Shown here one piece after another: positions 1 through 5,219 of a DNA stretch of 9,130 nt. The first letter of the stretch is position 1; each line of letters starts with the position of its first letter. Where the stretch lies: the NCBI GenBank assembly GCA_002314645.1, contig DCGS01000013.1:6443-15572 (forward strand), written 5' to 3'. A program made the position numbers and the translations under genes. The notes under the pieces were generated by a model. It saw nothing but the letters and a program-made list of their open reading frames with translations, was not told the origin of the DNA and ran no database searches. Origin of the DNA: Ruminococcaceae bacterium UBA1772. GTDB lineage: Bacteria; Bacillota; Clostridia; Oscillospirales; Acutalibacteraceae.

Positions 1-977
1 TACCAATAGTTCCAATTGCATTCCTTGAAGGACTCTATCAGGCAATCTTCCAGGTTAAAGGAGATGCTGTGTATGAAGGAATGGATACAACCACTCCTGA
101 AATCCTCTACACACTTGCAGAGTACCAAACAAACCTTGGTGCACTTTCAAGAATGCTCATTAAAGGAAATGAAATGAATGGATTCCCACTTAACGGTTCC
201 ATTGCATATGACAAAGCGCTTCCACAAGAAGAGTATACAATTCAGAACAAACACGGTCATACCCTCTATGGCACCCTTTACAAAGCTAAAGAGCCAACAA
301 ACCAGTACGTAGTATTCACTCACGGCTTCAACATGACAGGCCTCACAGATGCCTGCAGATACATACGTGAATACAACAAGCTTGGCCTCAACGTTTTTGT
401 AATGGACCACAGACATGAAGGAAGAAGCGAGGGCGACGCCGTTACATTCGGTGACCAAGAATCCAACGACACAGTTCTTTGGCTCCAGTTCCTAGAAAAA
501 GAAAAAGGACCTAGCATTAAGGTCCTCCTTCACGGCGTTTCTATGGGCTCTTCCACCGCTCTTTTAACAGCAGCTCACCCTGACCTTCCAAAGTCAGTAA
601 AATGCCTCATAGCGGACTGTGGCTACACTTCAGCTAAAGATGAGTTCTACCACGTCCTCAGAGCATTCCACTTACCTAAAACAGCTGCTGCACTTCTTGT
701 TACAGCGCTTTCTAAATACTACCACTTAAGGTCAGGTTACAACCTTGAAGACGCAGCCCCAATTGACCACAACAAAGACATAAAAATTCCAACCATGATC
801 ATGCACGGTGACGACGACATCTTTGTCCCAGTCTCAATGGGCTACCAAAACTACGAGTCCCTAACCTGCCCACGTGAACTTCACATCTTCCCTAACACTT
901 CACACAGTGCTTCACAATTCAATTACAATGATGAATACTTTTCATATGTTAAGGAATATATAAAAAAGTATTTATAA
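1..977 (+). CDS. alpha/beta hydrolase, 5' partial
   Basis: Serine hydrolase of the alpha/beta fold; the substrate cannot be read from sequence. With residues numbered from the GTG at 69, visible features are an HG oxyanion-type motif (FTHGFN, 84-88), DHRHEGRS (113-120) at the usual 'D-R-G-H-G-x-S' position, the nucleophile elbow GVSMG (Ser158), the acid in HGDDDIFVP (probably Asp250) and the catalytic His279 in NTSHS. The triad is complete, so the enzyme should be active. The frame is open through the left edge: the codons before 69 (from position 3, reading PIVPIAFLEGLYQ...) use the same codons as the rest. The gene therefore most likely starts outside the window. An AAAGGAG at 57-63 in front of GTG 69 makes an internal or alternative start possible but less likely. 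It is closed by the terminator at 1010-1044. The family call is firm; the physiological role is unknown. Confidence 0.85.
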   Translation, partial: PIVPIAFLEGLYQAIFQVKGDAVYEGMDTTTPEILYTLAEYQTNLGALSRMLIKGNEMNGFPLNGSIAYDKALPQEEYTIQNKHGHTLYGTLYKAKEPTNQYVVFTHGFNMTGLTDACRYIREYNKLGLNVFVMDHRHEGRSEGDAVTFGDQESNDTVLWLQFLEKEKGPSIKVLLHGVSMGSSTALLTAAHPDLPKSVKCLIADCGYTSAKDEFYHVLRAFHLPKTAAALLVTALSKYYHLRSGYNLEDAAPIDHNKDIKIPTMIMHGDDDIFVPVSMGYQNYESLTCPRELHIFPNTSHSASQFNYNDEYFSYVKEYIKKYL

Positions 978-1009
978 AAGAAAACACACTTAATAAATGA
1001 AACAAAAAC

Positions 1010-1044
1010 AAAGGAGCTATGAACACAAAGTTCATAGCTCTTTT
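1010..1044 (+). terminator. Rho-independent terminator of the hydrolase gene
   Basis: Perfect 11-bp stem GAGCTATGAAC/GTTCATAGCTC (1014-1024 and 1030-1040) with a 5-nt loop ACAAA. It is extended by A/T and G-T pairs at its base and followed by TTTT. It lies 33 bp after the hydrolase stop codon. Confidence 0.9.
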
Positions 1045-1091
1045 ACCATTCATTCCAATAAAACTACCGCTTGTACCAATCATGTCCTTTT

Positions 1092-1119
1092 TTGCCTGTT
1101 TTTTTCGATTATATATATG
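1092..1119 (+). promoter_or_regulatory. possible weak promoter for the 30-codon ORF
   Basis: TTGCCT (1092-1097), 16 bp, TATATG (1114-1119), with overlapping TATATA alternatives at 1110-1117. The match is poor and the exact -10 box is ambiguous. It is proposed because a leader starting here would open with the hairpin ATGGAA-GGTA-TTCCAT (1117-1132), and because the hydrolase terminator upstream isolates this gene from earlier transcription. Confidence 0.3.
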
Positions 1120-1148
1120 GAAGGTATTCCATTCATTAAGGGCGGTTT

Positions 1149-1173
1149 ACTCATCTCTTTTAAGGAGGTGAGT
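1149..1173 (+). promoter_or_regulatory. hairpin sequestering the ribosome-binding site
   Basis: ACTCATCTC (1149-1157) can pair with GAGGTGAGT (1165-1173) in nine consecutive pairs (one G-U) around a 7-nt loop. The ribosome site AAGGAGG (1162-1168) lies in the 3' arm and loop, so it would be blocked in the folded RNA. Just upstream, GGCGGTTT (1141-1148) is a perfect 8-nt complement of AAACCGCC (1247-1254) in the terminator's 5' arm, which allows a long-range 5'-3' contact. Translation-blocking leader folds of this kind are typical of type I toxin mRNAs. No structure was computed; pairing was read by eye. Confidence 0.5.
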
Positions 1174-1175
1174 AT

Positions 1176-1268
1176 ATGACAATATCGTTTTCTATCAACA
1201 ATTATTCAATTAAAATTGAATTCTTTAAGATAAATATAAAACGTAAAAACCGCCCAGGTCGTAACTGA
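1176..1268 (+). CDS. 30-aa basic small protein, candidate type I toxin
   Basis: An unrecognised small ORF. It starts at ATG 1176, seven bases after a near-ideal AAGGAGG (1162-1168), and ends at TGA 1266-1268. The peptide has an alternating polar/hydrophobic first half (MTISFSINNYSIKIEFF) and a strongly basic tail (KRKNRPGRN): seven Lys/Arg against one Glu. It has no clear membrane helix, unlike Fst, TxpA or BsrG toxins. The last codons lie inside the bidirectional terminator (1245-1278), so the KNRPGR tail is partly fixed by the hairpin sequence. The gene is isolated, its ribosome site is in a hairpin, and a perfect antisense promoter faces it from downstream. That arrangement suggests a type I toxin-like peptide, but the product family is not recognised. 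It could instead be a leader peptide or an untranslated RNA. Confidence 0.5.
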   Translation: MTISFSINNYSIKIEFFKINIKRKNRPGRN

Positions 1269-1324
1269 GCGGTTTTTTAAAAAATAAAACCCAACAGTAA
1301 ACCGTCTGAATGGTTTACCTTTCG
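1243..1324 (-). ncRNA. putative antisense RNA (type I antitoxin-like), about 80 nt
   Basis: Predicted from a perfect minus-strand promoter (1330-1358) and the bidirectional terminator (1245-1278); ends are approximate. The RNA would carry a 5' hairpin (GTAAACC/GGTTTAC, top-strand 1297-1318, 8-nt loop) followed by the terminator hairpin. It is fully complementary to the 3' end of the small-ORF mRNA. It also has a distal match: the top-strand heptamer GGTTTAC (1312-1318) recurs at 1144-1150 in the ORF leader, and TCGTTT (1322-1327) recurs at 1185-1190 just after the start codon. The RNA could therefore also pair on both sides of the ribosome site. This mirrors the layout known for the Enterococcus par (Fst RNAI/RNAII) locus. 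The 6-7-nt repeats alone could be chance. Confidence 0.55.
1245..1278. terminator. bidirectional terminator shared by convergent small transcripts
   Basis: AAAAACCGC (1245-1253) pairs with GCGGTTTTTT (1269-1278). An inner CAG/CTG pair block is separated from it by one C-A mismatch, and the loop is GTCGTAA. A-runs on the left and T-runs on the right give a U tail on either strand. It overlaps the last codons of the 30-aa ORF and would also end the antisense RNA. Confidence 0.8.
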
Positions 1325-1419
1325 TTTGTATTATATGGTATTAAATGGTATTTGTCAAGCAACCAGGTCATAAAGCCCGCCGCAGGAATAAGCCAAGCTA
1401 TAACTTCCATCCAATTCAT
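1315..1419 (-). CDS. 34-codon hydrophobic small ORF, possible Fst-like peptide
   Basis: ATG at 1419 (or a better-spaced ATG at 1410), stop TAA at 1317-1315. The peptide has a hydrophobic core (VIAWLIPAAGFMTWLLD) followed by a polar tail (KYHLIPYNTNER). The length and the 'hydrophobic helix then WLLDK' layout recall Fst-like membrane toxins, but the similarity is weak. AAGGG lies 3 nt before ATG 1419 and 12 nt before ATG 1410, so neither start has a textbook ribosome site. A possible promoter is TTCTTG-N16-TATAAT (1472-1467, 1450-1445). The core is encoded by a local GC-rich island (1361-1399, about half G+C) in very AT-rich DNA, which favours constraint. Against it, the perfect antisense promoter sits inside its C-terminal codons. 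It may be chance. Confidence 0.3.
   Translation of the reverse strand: MNWMEVIAWLIPAAGFMTWLLDKYHLIPYNTNER
1330..1358 (-). promoter_or_regulatory. perfect-consensus sigma-A promoter, minus strand
   Basis: On the minus strand, TTGACA (1358-1353), exactly 17 bp, then TATAAT (1335-1330). All twelve consensus bases and the ideal spacing are present, making it the best promoter in the window. Initiation is expected around 1322-1325, pointing at the small ORF. No long gene follows, so a short RNA is the likely product. Confidence 0.8.
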
Positions 1420-1634
1420 ATTCCCTTCATTACATATTAATACAATTATAAATCAACGTGCTACTACAAGAATACCTTTCATAAAACCTATATGAATTAT
1501 CATAACTAGCATATTTATTTTATAAAGGCATTTGATAATAATAAACTCTAACTTTTCACCGATAATATATATAGAAATACACTTTTTAGTAAATATAATT
1601 ACTCAAAAAAACATTTTAGCCATTTATACAAATA
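1420..1634. other. AT-rich intergenic stretch, no gene seen
   Basis: Very AT-rich DNA between the putative toxin-antitoxin locus and the promoter of the HTH gene. Apart from the weak minus-strand promoter candidate at 1445-1472, no ORF with a ribosome site, terminator hairpin or long repeat is visible. Possible leftovers of a decayed gene cannot be excluded. Confidence 0.4.
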
Positions 1635-1668
1635 AAGACTAATTTAAGTTACACCGATTATAATGTAA
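1635..1668 (+). promoter_or_regulatory. promoter and possible operator of the HTH gene
   Basis: -10 TATAAT at 1659-1664 with a weak -35 AAGACT (1635-1640), spacer 18 bp. The -10 is bracketed by the inverted repeat TTACA (1649-1653)-N10-TGTAA (1664-1668). A repressor binding there would block the promoter, so autorepression by the downstream HTH protein is plausible but inferred. Confidence 0.45.
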
Positions 1669-1716
1669 AAGAGCAACACAAACTGTTAAATGTACTAAAC
1701 TAGCGGTGGTGATTGT

Positions 1717-1917
1717 ATGAAAAAATACTATGAGGTTTTGCGTGAACTTAGAGAAGACAGGGATTTAACACAAAGTGATATTGCTAAGGTTCTTAATACA
1801 ACCCAGCAAGTTTACTCCAGGTATGAAAAAGGTATAAATGAAATACCTATCCGTCATATCATTAAACTTTGTAAGTTCTATTCAATTTCAGCAGATTATA
1901 TTTTAGGCCTTAAATAA
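1717..1917 (+). CDS. small Cro/C1-type HTH transcriptional regulator
   Basis: 66-aa protein that is essentially one HTH_3 (Cro/C1, XRE) domain. The reading helix-turn-helix runs from TQSDIAKVL (18-26) to TTQQVYSRYEKG (28-39), followed by the family's typical helices IPIRHIIKLCKFYSIS and the C-terminal signature ADYILGLK. No sensor or oligomerisation domain is attached, so it probably acts as a simple dimeric repressor. ATG 1717 follows GGTGGTG (1705-1711), a modest ribosome site. It is a single-gene unit with its own promoter and terminator. Nearest neighbours are the putative toxin-antitoxin locus upstream and the convergent interrupted gene downstream; its target is unknown. A free-standing HTH of this size is common in Firmicutes and in phage remnants, but no other phage gene is visible here. 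Confidence 0.85.
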   Translation: MKKYYEVLRELREDRDLTQSDIAKVLNTTQQVYSRYEKGINEIPIRHIIKLCKFYSISADYILGLK

Positions 1918-1954
1918 GAGCGACAAACACACTTGGATGTTTGTCGCTCTTATT
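1916..1954. terminator. bidirectional terminator between convergent genes
   Basis: A 14-bp perfect stem AAGAGCGACAAACA/TGTTTGTCGCTCTT (1916-1929 and 1938-1951) around an 8-nt loop, directly abutting the HTH stop codon and 22 bp beyond the stop of the minus-strand gene. Its base AA/TT runs give only a short U tail, but the stem is strong and the position suits both genes. Confidence 0.8.
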
Positions 1955-1975
1955 CTGTCTATTACACTATTTGAC

Positions 1976-2527
1976 TCATCTGTATTTCTGATTTATTTCA
2001 TTAATGTTCTTCTGATGTAGTTCATTTTCAGCTGTTACTTTCCTTTGTTTGTCATTATATGAATGATACCAGTCAATGTATCTTTCATATTTTTTGCAAT
2101 AATCGTAATACTCTTTTTCAGCTTGATCACGCTCACTTTTACTTTTAGCAACCTTAGCATCTATGGCATCATTGTATTCTTTAATGTGTTCTTTTTCATT
2201 TGGATCACCACAGATATGGTCAGTATATTCAGCGGTATCTTGACACCAAAAATATGCATCTTCTTTCTCATTATATACAGTTTGAAGTCTATTCTGTTCT
2301 GCAACAACTTCATTATAGTTATAGGTTTTATATGTAGCTTCTTCTGAAGCAGTGAATCTATAGCTGTCATTAATTTGTTTCATTACTGACTCATGTCTTG
2401 TATTTTCTTTGTTAAGTTCATACTGTCTATACTGAGCATTCTTATCCTTATAGACTGTTTGAGTTGGCTTGTTGTTTTTATCTTTGTCTTTGTTGTTATT
2501 GTTTTTTTCTTTATCTTGATCTTCCAC
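1976..2527 (-). pseudogene. 3' part of a stop-interrupted Tyr-rich, coiled-coil-like exported protein
   Basis: A 183-codon open stretch from GTG 2527 to TGA 1978-1976, in the same frame as the 54-codon ORF just upstream and separated from it only by TAA-ATA-ACC. There is no ribosome site before the GTG, so independent translation is unlikely; it reads as the body of one gene that begins at 2698. The content is an Asn/Lys/Asp low-complexity linker (residues about 5-20, NNNNKDKDKNNK), then charged, helix-forming sequence with many Glu/Lys and about 10% Tyr (19 of 183). Three Cys are present (95, 106, 144), the first two in FWCQDTAEYTDHICGD, a possible disulfide. No enzyme motif or known family is recognised. 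If joined to the upstream signal-anchor segment, the intact protein would be about 240 aa, placed outside or on the membrane. Confidence 0.6.
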
Positions 2528-2533
2528 GGTTAT

Positions 2534-2698
2534 TTAAACAGTGTCATCCGGAAGAGTTGATTCAACTGTTGTGCTTATTTGTTTTTCAAGTTCTTTAATT
2601 TTCTTGTTTTGATTATTTGTTACTATTACAGCAGTTGTAACTGAAGCTGCTGAAATTAGAAAGGATGCTGCTACAATAATTGGAACTAAATGTTTCAT
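2534..2698 (-). CDS. 54-aa signal-anchor fragment, 5' part of the interrupted gene
   Basis: Starts at ATG 2698 after a strong AAGGGGGAAG ribosome site and ends at TAA 2536-2534. Residues about 4-27 form a hydrophobic segment (HLVPIIVAASFLISAASVTT...), an N-terminal membrane anchor or uncleaved signal without a lipobox Cys. The charged NKKIKELEKQ and then ESTLPDDTV follow. The frame continues past the stop as ITVEDQDKEKN into the long 3' ORF, so the two were almost certainly one gene. As it stands only this short membrane peptide would be made, unless the stop is read through. Function unknown. Confidence 0.55.
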   Translation of the reverse strand: MKHLVPIIVAASFLISAASVTTAVIVTNNQNKKIKELEKQISTTVESTLPDDTV

Positions 2699-2729
2699 AT
2701 TTCTTCCCCCTTATTTATACTGCAACATC

Positions 2730-2735
2730 ATTATA
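2730..2735 (-). promoter_or_regulatory. probable -10 box of the interrupted gene
   Basis: Minus-strand TATAAT at 2735-2730, 31 bp before ATG 2698. No convincing -35 is seen at 16-18 bp (CTCGCA at 17). The sequence fits a weak or activator-dependent promoter. Confidence 0.4.
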
Positions 2736-2773
2736 CAACTTTTTCAATTATTTGCGAGTCCCATTTTTAGGAC

Positions 2774-2808
2774 AAAAAAACACCTTCCACTTGGGAAGGT
2801 GTTTTTCT
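2774..2808 (-). terminator. terminator of the spore protein gene
   Basis: CACCTTCC (2781-2788) pairs with GGAAGGTG (2794-2801) around a 5-nt loop and is extended by A5/T5 runs. Read on the minus strand, the hairpin ends in a long U-run 10-40 bp after the stop of the small acid-soluble protein gene. Confidence 0.85.
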
Positions 2809-2817
2809 ATGGGGTTC

Positions 2818-3009
2818 TTACTTCATGCCCTGTTCGTATGATTCAATCATTTTCTTGACCATCTGGCCACCGACTGAACCGGCTTCTCTTGAAGTAAGGT
2901 CACCATTGTAGCCCTGCTTTAAGTTTACGCCAACATCTGACGCTGCTTCCATCTTAAAGCGATCAAGAGCTTCTCTAGCACTTGGTACTGATGCTTTATT
3001 GCCCTTCAT
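2818..3009 (-). CDS. small acid-soluble spore protein, alpha/beta type
   Basis: 63-aa DNA-binding spore protein. In dormant spores this family saturates the chromosome and protects it, and is degraded by the Gpr protease at germination. The conserved core is clear: ALDRFKMEAASDVGV, with the Gpr cleavage site expected at the ME/AA position, followed by GYNGDLTSREAGSVGGQMVKKMIESYEQG, the family's DNA-binding signature. Length is normal for clostridial members. ATG 3009 follows AAAGGAG with a 7-nt spacer. It is a monocistronic unit with its own terminator. Expression is expected in the forespore under sigma-G; a loose candidate promoter lies at 3044-3072. This gene is the best evidence that the host forms endospores. 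Paralogues are usual, so no specific symbol is given. Confidence 0.93.
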   Translation of the reverse strand: MKGNKASVPSAREALDRFKMEAASDVGVNLKQGYNGDLTSREAGSVGGQMVKKMIESYEQGMK

Positions 3010-3043
3010 TTTTTACACTCCTTTGTATTGGCGTCTGCAAGAA

Positions 3044-3072
3044 TATTATCGACATTCCTATTAAGTTTATTA
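3044..3072 (-). promoter_or_regulatory. possible sigma-G promoter of the spore protein gene
   Basis: Minus strand TAATA (3072-3068), 17 bp, GATAATA (3050-3044). Each box has one mismatch to the sigma-G consensus (GHATR and CATNHTA). Position (about 35 bp before the ATG) and family regulation fit, but the match is loose. Confidence 0.3.
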
Positions 3073-3165
3073 ATGAGAAAATTTACCAAATACAAAGCTT
3101 TTACACTTGTCTTGTTTTTCAAACAATTGTAAAAAAAGTAATTAATAGTTTGTTAATAATTAGGG

Positions 3166-3194
3166 TTTCAAAATCTTTTTCTAAAATGTATAAT
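3166..3194 (+). promoter_or_regulatory. sigma-A promoter of the lipase gene
   Basis: TTTCAA (3166-3171), 17 bp, TATAAT (3189-3194). Perfect -10 and a 4/6 -35, about 40 bp before ATG 3236. Confidence 0.65.
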
Positions 3195-3235
3195 TAACGG
3201 GCTTTATAAAATTATATTATTAAGGGAGACGCACA

Positions 3236-4435
3236 ATGGAAAACGAAAGACTTAACAATTATCCTTTCGTCATGTTCCACGGATTTGCTGGATTTGGCGA
3301 AAACGAACTCCTTTCAAAGTATGTTCCATACTTTGGAATGTTCTCAACAGACATTAAGAAAATGTATGCAAAACTCGGCACAGAATTCTACACTCCTTCA
3401 ATGAGTGGTTTCTCTTCAATGTGGGACAGAGCTTGTGAAGCTTATGCTCAGATTGTTGGCGGAACAGTAGACTACGGTAAGGTTCACTCAGAAAAAATGG
3501 GCCACGCACGTTATGGCCGCACATATGAAGCAATGGTTCCAGATTGGGGTCAGCTTGACGAAGAAGGAAAAATCAAGAAGATCAACGTAATTGGTCACTC
3601 ATTCGGTGGTCCAACAGTTCGTTTCTTCGTAAACATGATGATCAGAGGAAGCCAGGAAGAAATTGATGGCACACCAGCTGAGGAACTCTCAGATTTCTTC
3701 AAGGGTGGTCACACAAACTGGATTCACTCATGCACAACACTTGCTTCTGCAAATGATGGTATTTCATTCCTCTATGCAATTGAGAAGCCAGCTCCTTACA
3801 TTGCTAAGGGACTTGTAACACTTCTTTCAGTACTTGGTAACATTCCATTTGGTAATGTATATGACCCAATGATGGAACAGTGGAACCTTGGCTGCCGTCC
3901 AGAGCAGAGAAAGTGGACTAACCTCAAGCCAAACTACAAGGATGCTAAGAGATATTACGAGTCAGAAGACTGCTGTCTTAACGACCTCTACGTTCACAAG
4001 GCTCGTGAAAGAATGGCTGACTGGAAAGCATTTGAGAACATCTACTACTTCTCATACTCAGCTACAAGAACTGTTAAGAACGCTGAAGGAAACTATGTTC
4101 CTGTTAAGGAAATGATTCCTCTTCTTAAGCCAACATCAGTTATTGTTGGTAAGTACAAAGGAAACCCAGAAGATGCAAACCATGCATTCATTGACGAATC
4201 ATGGAAGATGAATGACGGTCTTGTAAACACTCGTACAGAGCAGGCTCCAAAGAATGAAAACTGGACACCATGGGCTGGCGAAAAGAACATTAAGCCAGGC
4301 GTATGGTATGACATGCCAACAGAAATTAAAGACCACATGTCTTACTGCGGTAACGGTGAAAGCAAGGACGACTATGCAATCTTCTTCTATGACATTCTTA
4401 GAAGACTCCAGAATCTTCCTTCAATTGATCTTTAA
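3236..4435 (+). CDS. lipase of the Bacillus/Staphylococcus (I.5/I.6-like) family
   Basis: A 399-aa triacylglycerol lipase or esterase of the thermoalkalophilic Bacillus and staphylococcal type. Seen: an N-terminal YPFVMFHGFAGFG oxyanion region (9-21); the nucleophile elbow GHSFGG with Ser122; Asp327 in MNDGLVNT; and His367 in DHMSYCG, giving a full triad. The family's zinc-site insert is also present: Asp64 in MWDRACE, His84 and His90 in VHSEKMGHARYGRTY, and Asp250 in LNDLYV. ATG 3236 follows GGGAG with a 7-nt spacer. Family members are normally secreted, but this protein starts directly at the catalytic core with no signal peptide, propeptide or hydrophobic N-terminus. It would stay in the cytoplasm unless exported by another route. 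It is a single-gene unit with its own promoter and terminator. Natural substrate unknown. Confidence 0.9.
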   Translation: MENERLNNYPFVMFHGFAGFGENELLSKYVPYFGMFSTDIKKMYAKLGTEFYTPSMSGFSSMWDRACEAYAQIVGGTVDYGKVHSEKMGHARYGRTYEAMVPDWGQLDEEGKIKKINVIGHSFGGPTVRFFVNMMIRGSQEEIDGTPAEELSDFFKGGHTNWIHSCTTLASANDGISFLYAIEKPAPYIAKGLVTLLSVLGNIPFGNVYDPMMEQWNLGCRPEQRKWTNLKPNYKDAKRYYESEDCCLNDLYVHKARERMADWKAFENIYYFSYSATRTVKNAEGNYVPVKEMIPLLKPTSVIVGKYKGNPEDANHAFIDESWKMNDGLVNTRTEQAPKNENWTPWAGEKNIKPGVWYDMPTEIKDHMSYCGNGESKDDYAIFFYDILRRLQNLPSIDL

Positions 4436-4445
4436 TAAAAATTTT

Positions 4446-4473
4446 GGGAGTAGCAATTGCTACTCCCTTTTTT
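4446..4473 (+). terminator. terminator of the lipase gene
   Basis: Perfect palindrome GGGAGTAGC-AATT-GCTACTCCC (4446-4467) followed by six T residues, 11 bp after the lipase stop codon. Confidence 0.95.
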
Positions 4474-4512
4474 CTTTGCTTATTCTTAATTTTTGTTTTC
4501 TTTCTTTTATGT

Positions 4513-4518
4513 TATAAT
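4513..4518 (+). promoter_or_regulatory. -10 box of the two-component operon
   Basis: TATAAT at 4513-4518, about 26 bp before the ATG at 4545. The -35 region is T-rich (TTTTTG at 17 bp) and weak, suggesting low basal expression of the regulator genes. The TTACAT-type operator found before the transporter genes is not seen here. Confidence 0.5.
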
Positions 4519-4544
4519 TGATTGTATTTATTTTGGAGGAAGTT

Positions 4545-5219
4545 ATGTATAAGCTTTATTTAGTTGAAGATGACAAAGGAATAGCTAGTGCTGTAAGTGA
4601 GCTTGCTTCGTCTTGGGACCTTGAAGTGCGTGTGTGTTCTGACTTTAGAAATGTTACAACTGAGTTTTCTGAGTTTAATCCGCACATAGTGCTTATGGAC
4701 ATTGGCTTGCCATTTTTTAATGGATACCATTGGTGCAGTGAAATAAGGAAGCTGTCAAGCGTTCCTATTATTTTCATTTCATCTGCAGCAGATAACATGA
4801 ATATTGTAATGGCCATGAACATGGGTGCGGATGACTTCATTGCGAAGCCTTTTGATGCAAACGTTTTAATGGCAAAAATAGGAGCGTTACTTCGTCGTAC
4901 ATACGACTTTGGTTCCTCAGCTCCTGTCCTGTCACATAGGGGTGCATTCCTTAACACGGGCGATGGATCGCTCGTATATAACGACCAGAAAATTGACTTA
5001 ACTAAAAACGAATACAGAATCCTCCTCTGTCTCATGGAAAACAAAGGAAAAATTGTAAGTCGTGAAAAGCTTATGGAAAGGCTTTGGGAAACCGATGCAT
5101 TTGTTGACGAAAACACATTAACCGTTAACATAAACAGACTTCGCAAGAAGCTTGAAGCCTCAGGACTTTTCGACTTTATTACTACTAAGCATGGAGTTGG
5201 GTATGAACTTATTTCTTAA
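4545..5219 (+). CDS. OmpR/PhoB-family response regulator, BceR-like
   Basis: 224-aa cytoplasmic transcription activator. Receiver domain about 1-115: acidic pocket Glu8/Asp9/Asp10, phospho-acceptor Asp52 in LMDIGLP, Ser79/Ser80 in FISS, and Lys101 in AKPFD, all in place. The winged-helix DNA-binding domain is about 133-224, with LTKNEYRILLCL, a recognition helix around ENTLTVNINRLRKKLE, and the wing KHGVGYELI. ATG 4545 is chosen because GGAGGA (4535-4540) lies 4 bp upstream; a farther in-frame TTG (4518) has no ribosome site and overlaps the -10 box. It overlaps the kinase gene by 17 bp, so the two are co-translated. With the kinase and the downstream ABC genes it matches BceRS-BceAB modules, which respond to cell-wall-active peptides such as bacitracin-type antibiotics. 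Its likely DNA target is the inverted repeat at 6194-6211. Confidence 0.93.
   Translation: MYKLYLVEDDKGIASAVSELASSWDLEVRVCSDFRNVTTEFSEFNPHIVLMDIGLPFFNGYHWCSEIRKLSSVPIIFISSAADNMNIVMAMNMGADDFIAKPFDANVLMAKIGALLRRTYDFGSSAPVLSHRGAFLNTGDGSLVYNDQKIDLTKNEYRILLCLMENKGKIVSREKLMERLWETDAFVDENTLTVNINRLRKKLEASGLFDFITTKHGVGYELIS

Noticed and set aside
997..1179. 60-codon plus-strand ORF after the hydrolase
   Set aside because: It runs straight through the hydrolase terminator, has no ribosome site, and overlaps the leader of the better-supported 30-codon ORF.
1310..1495. 61-codon plus-strand ORF
   Set aside because: No ribosome site; it covers the perfect minus-strand promoter and has no protein-like composition beyond the GC-rich island, which fits the minus-strand frame better.
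2063..2370. Hydrophobic plus-strand ORF (2063-2347) and a minus-strand ORF (2161-2370)
   Set aside because: Both are shadows of the interrupted minus-strand gene; neither has a ribosome site, and the hydrophobicity arises from reading Glu/Lys codons in antisense.
4518..4544. Upstream TTG start for the response regulator
   Set aside because: It lies inside the -10 box, lacks a ribosome site, and adds residues not found in the family; ATG 4545 after GGAGGA is preferred.
4556..5146. 196-codon minus-strand ORF opposite the response regulator
   Set aside because: It is the antisense reading of a clearly conserved regulator, with no start signals or recognisable domain.
5152..5202. Longer N-terminus for the histidine kinase
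   Set aside because: It would overlap the regulator by 68 bp and start at TTG without a ribosome site; ATG 5203 gives the usual length and first membrane helix.
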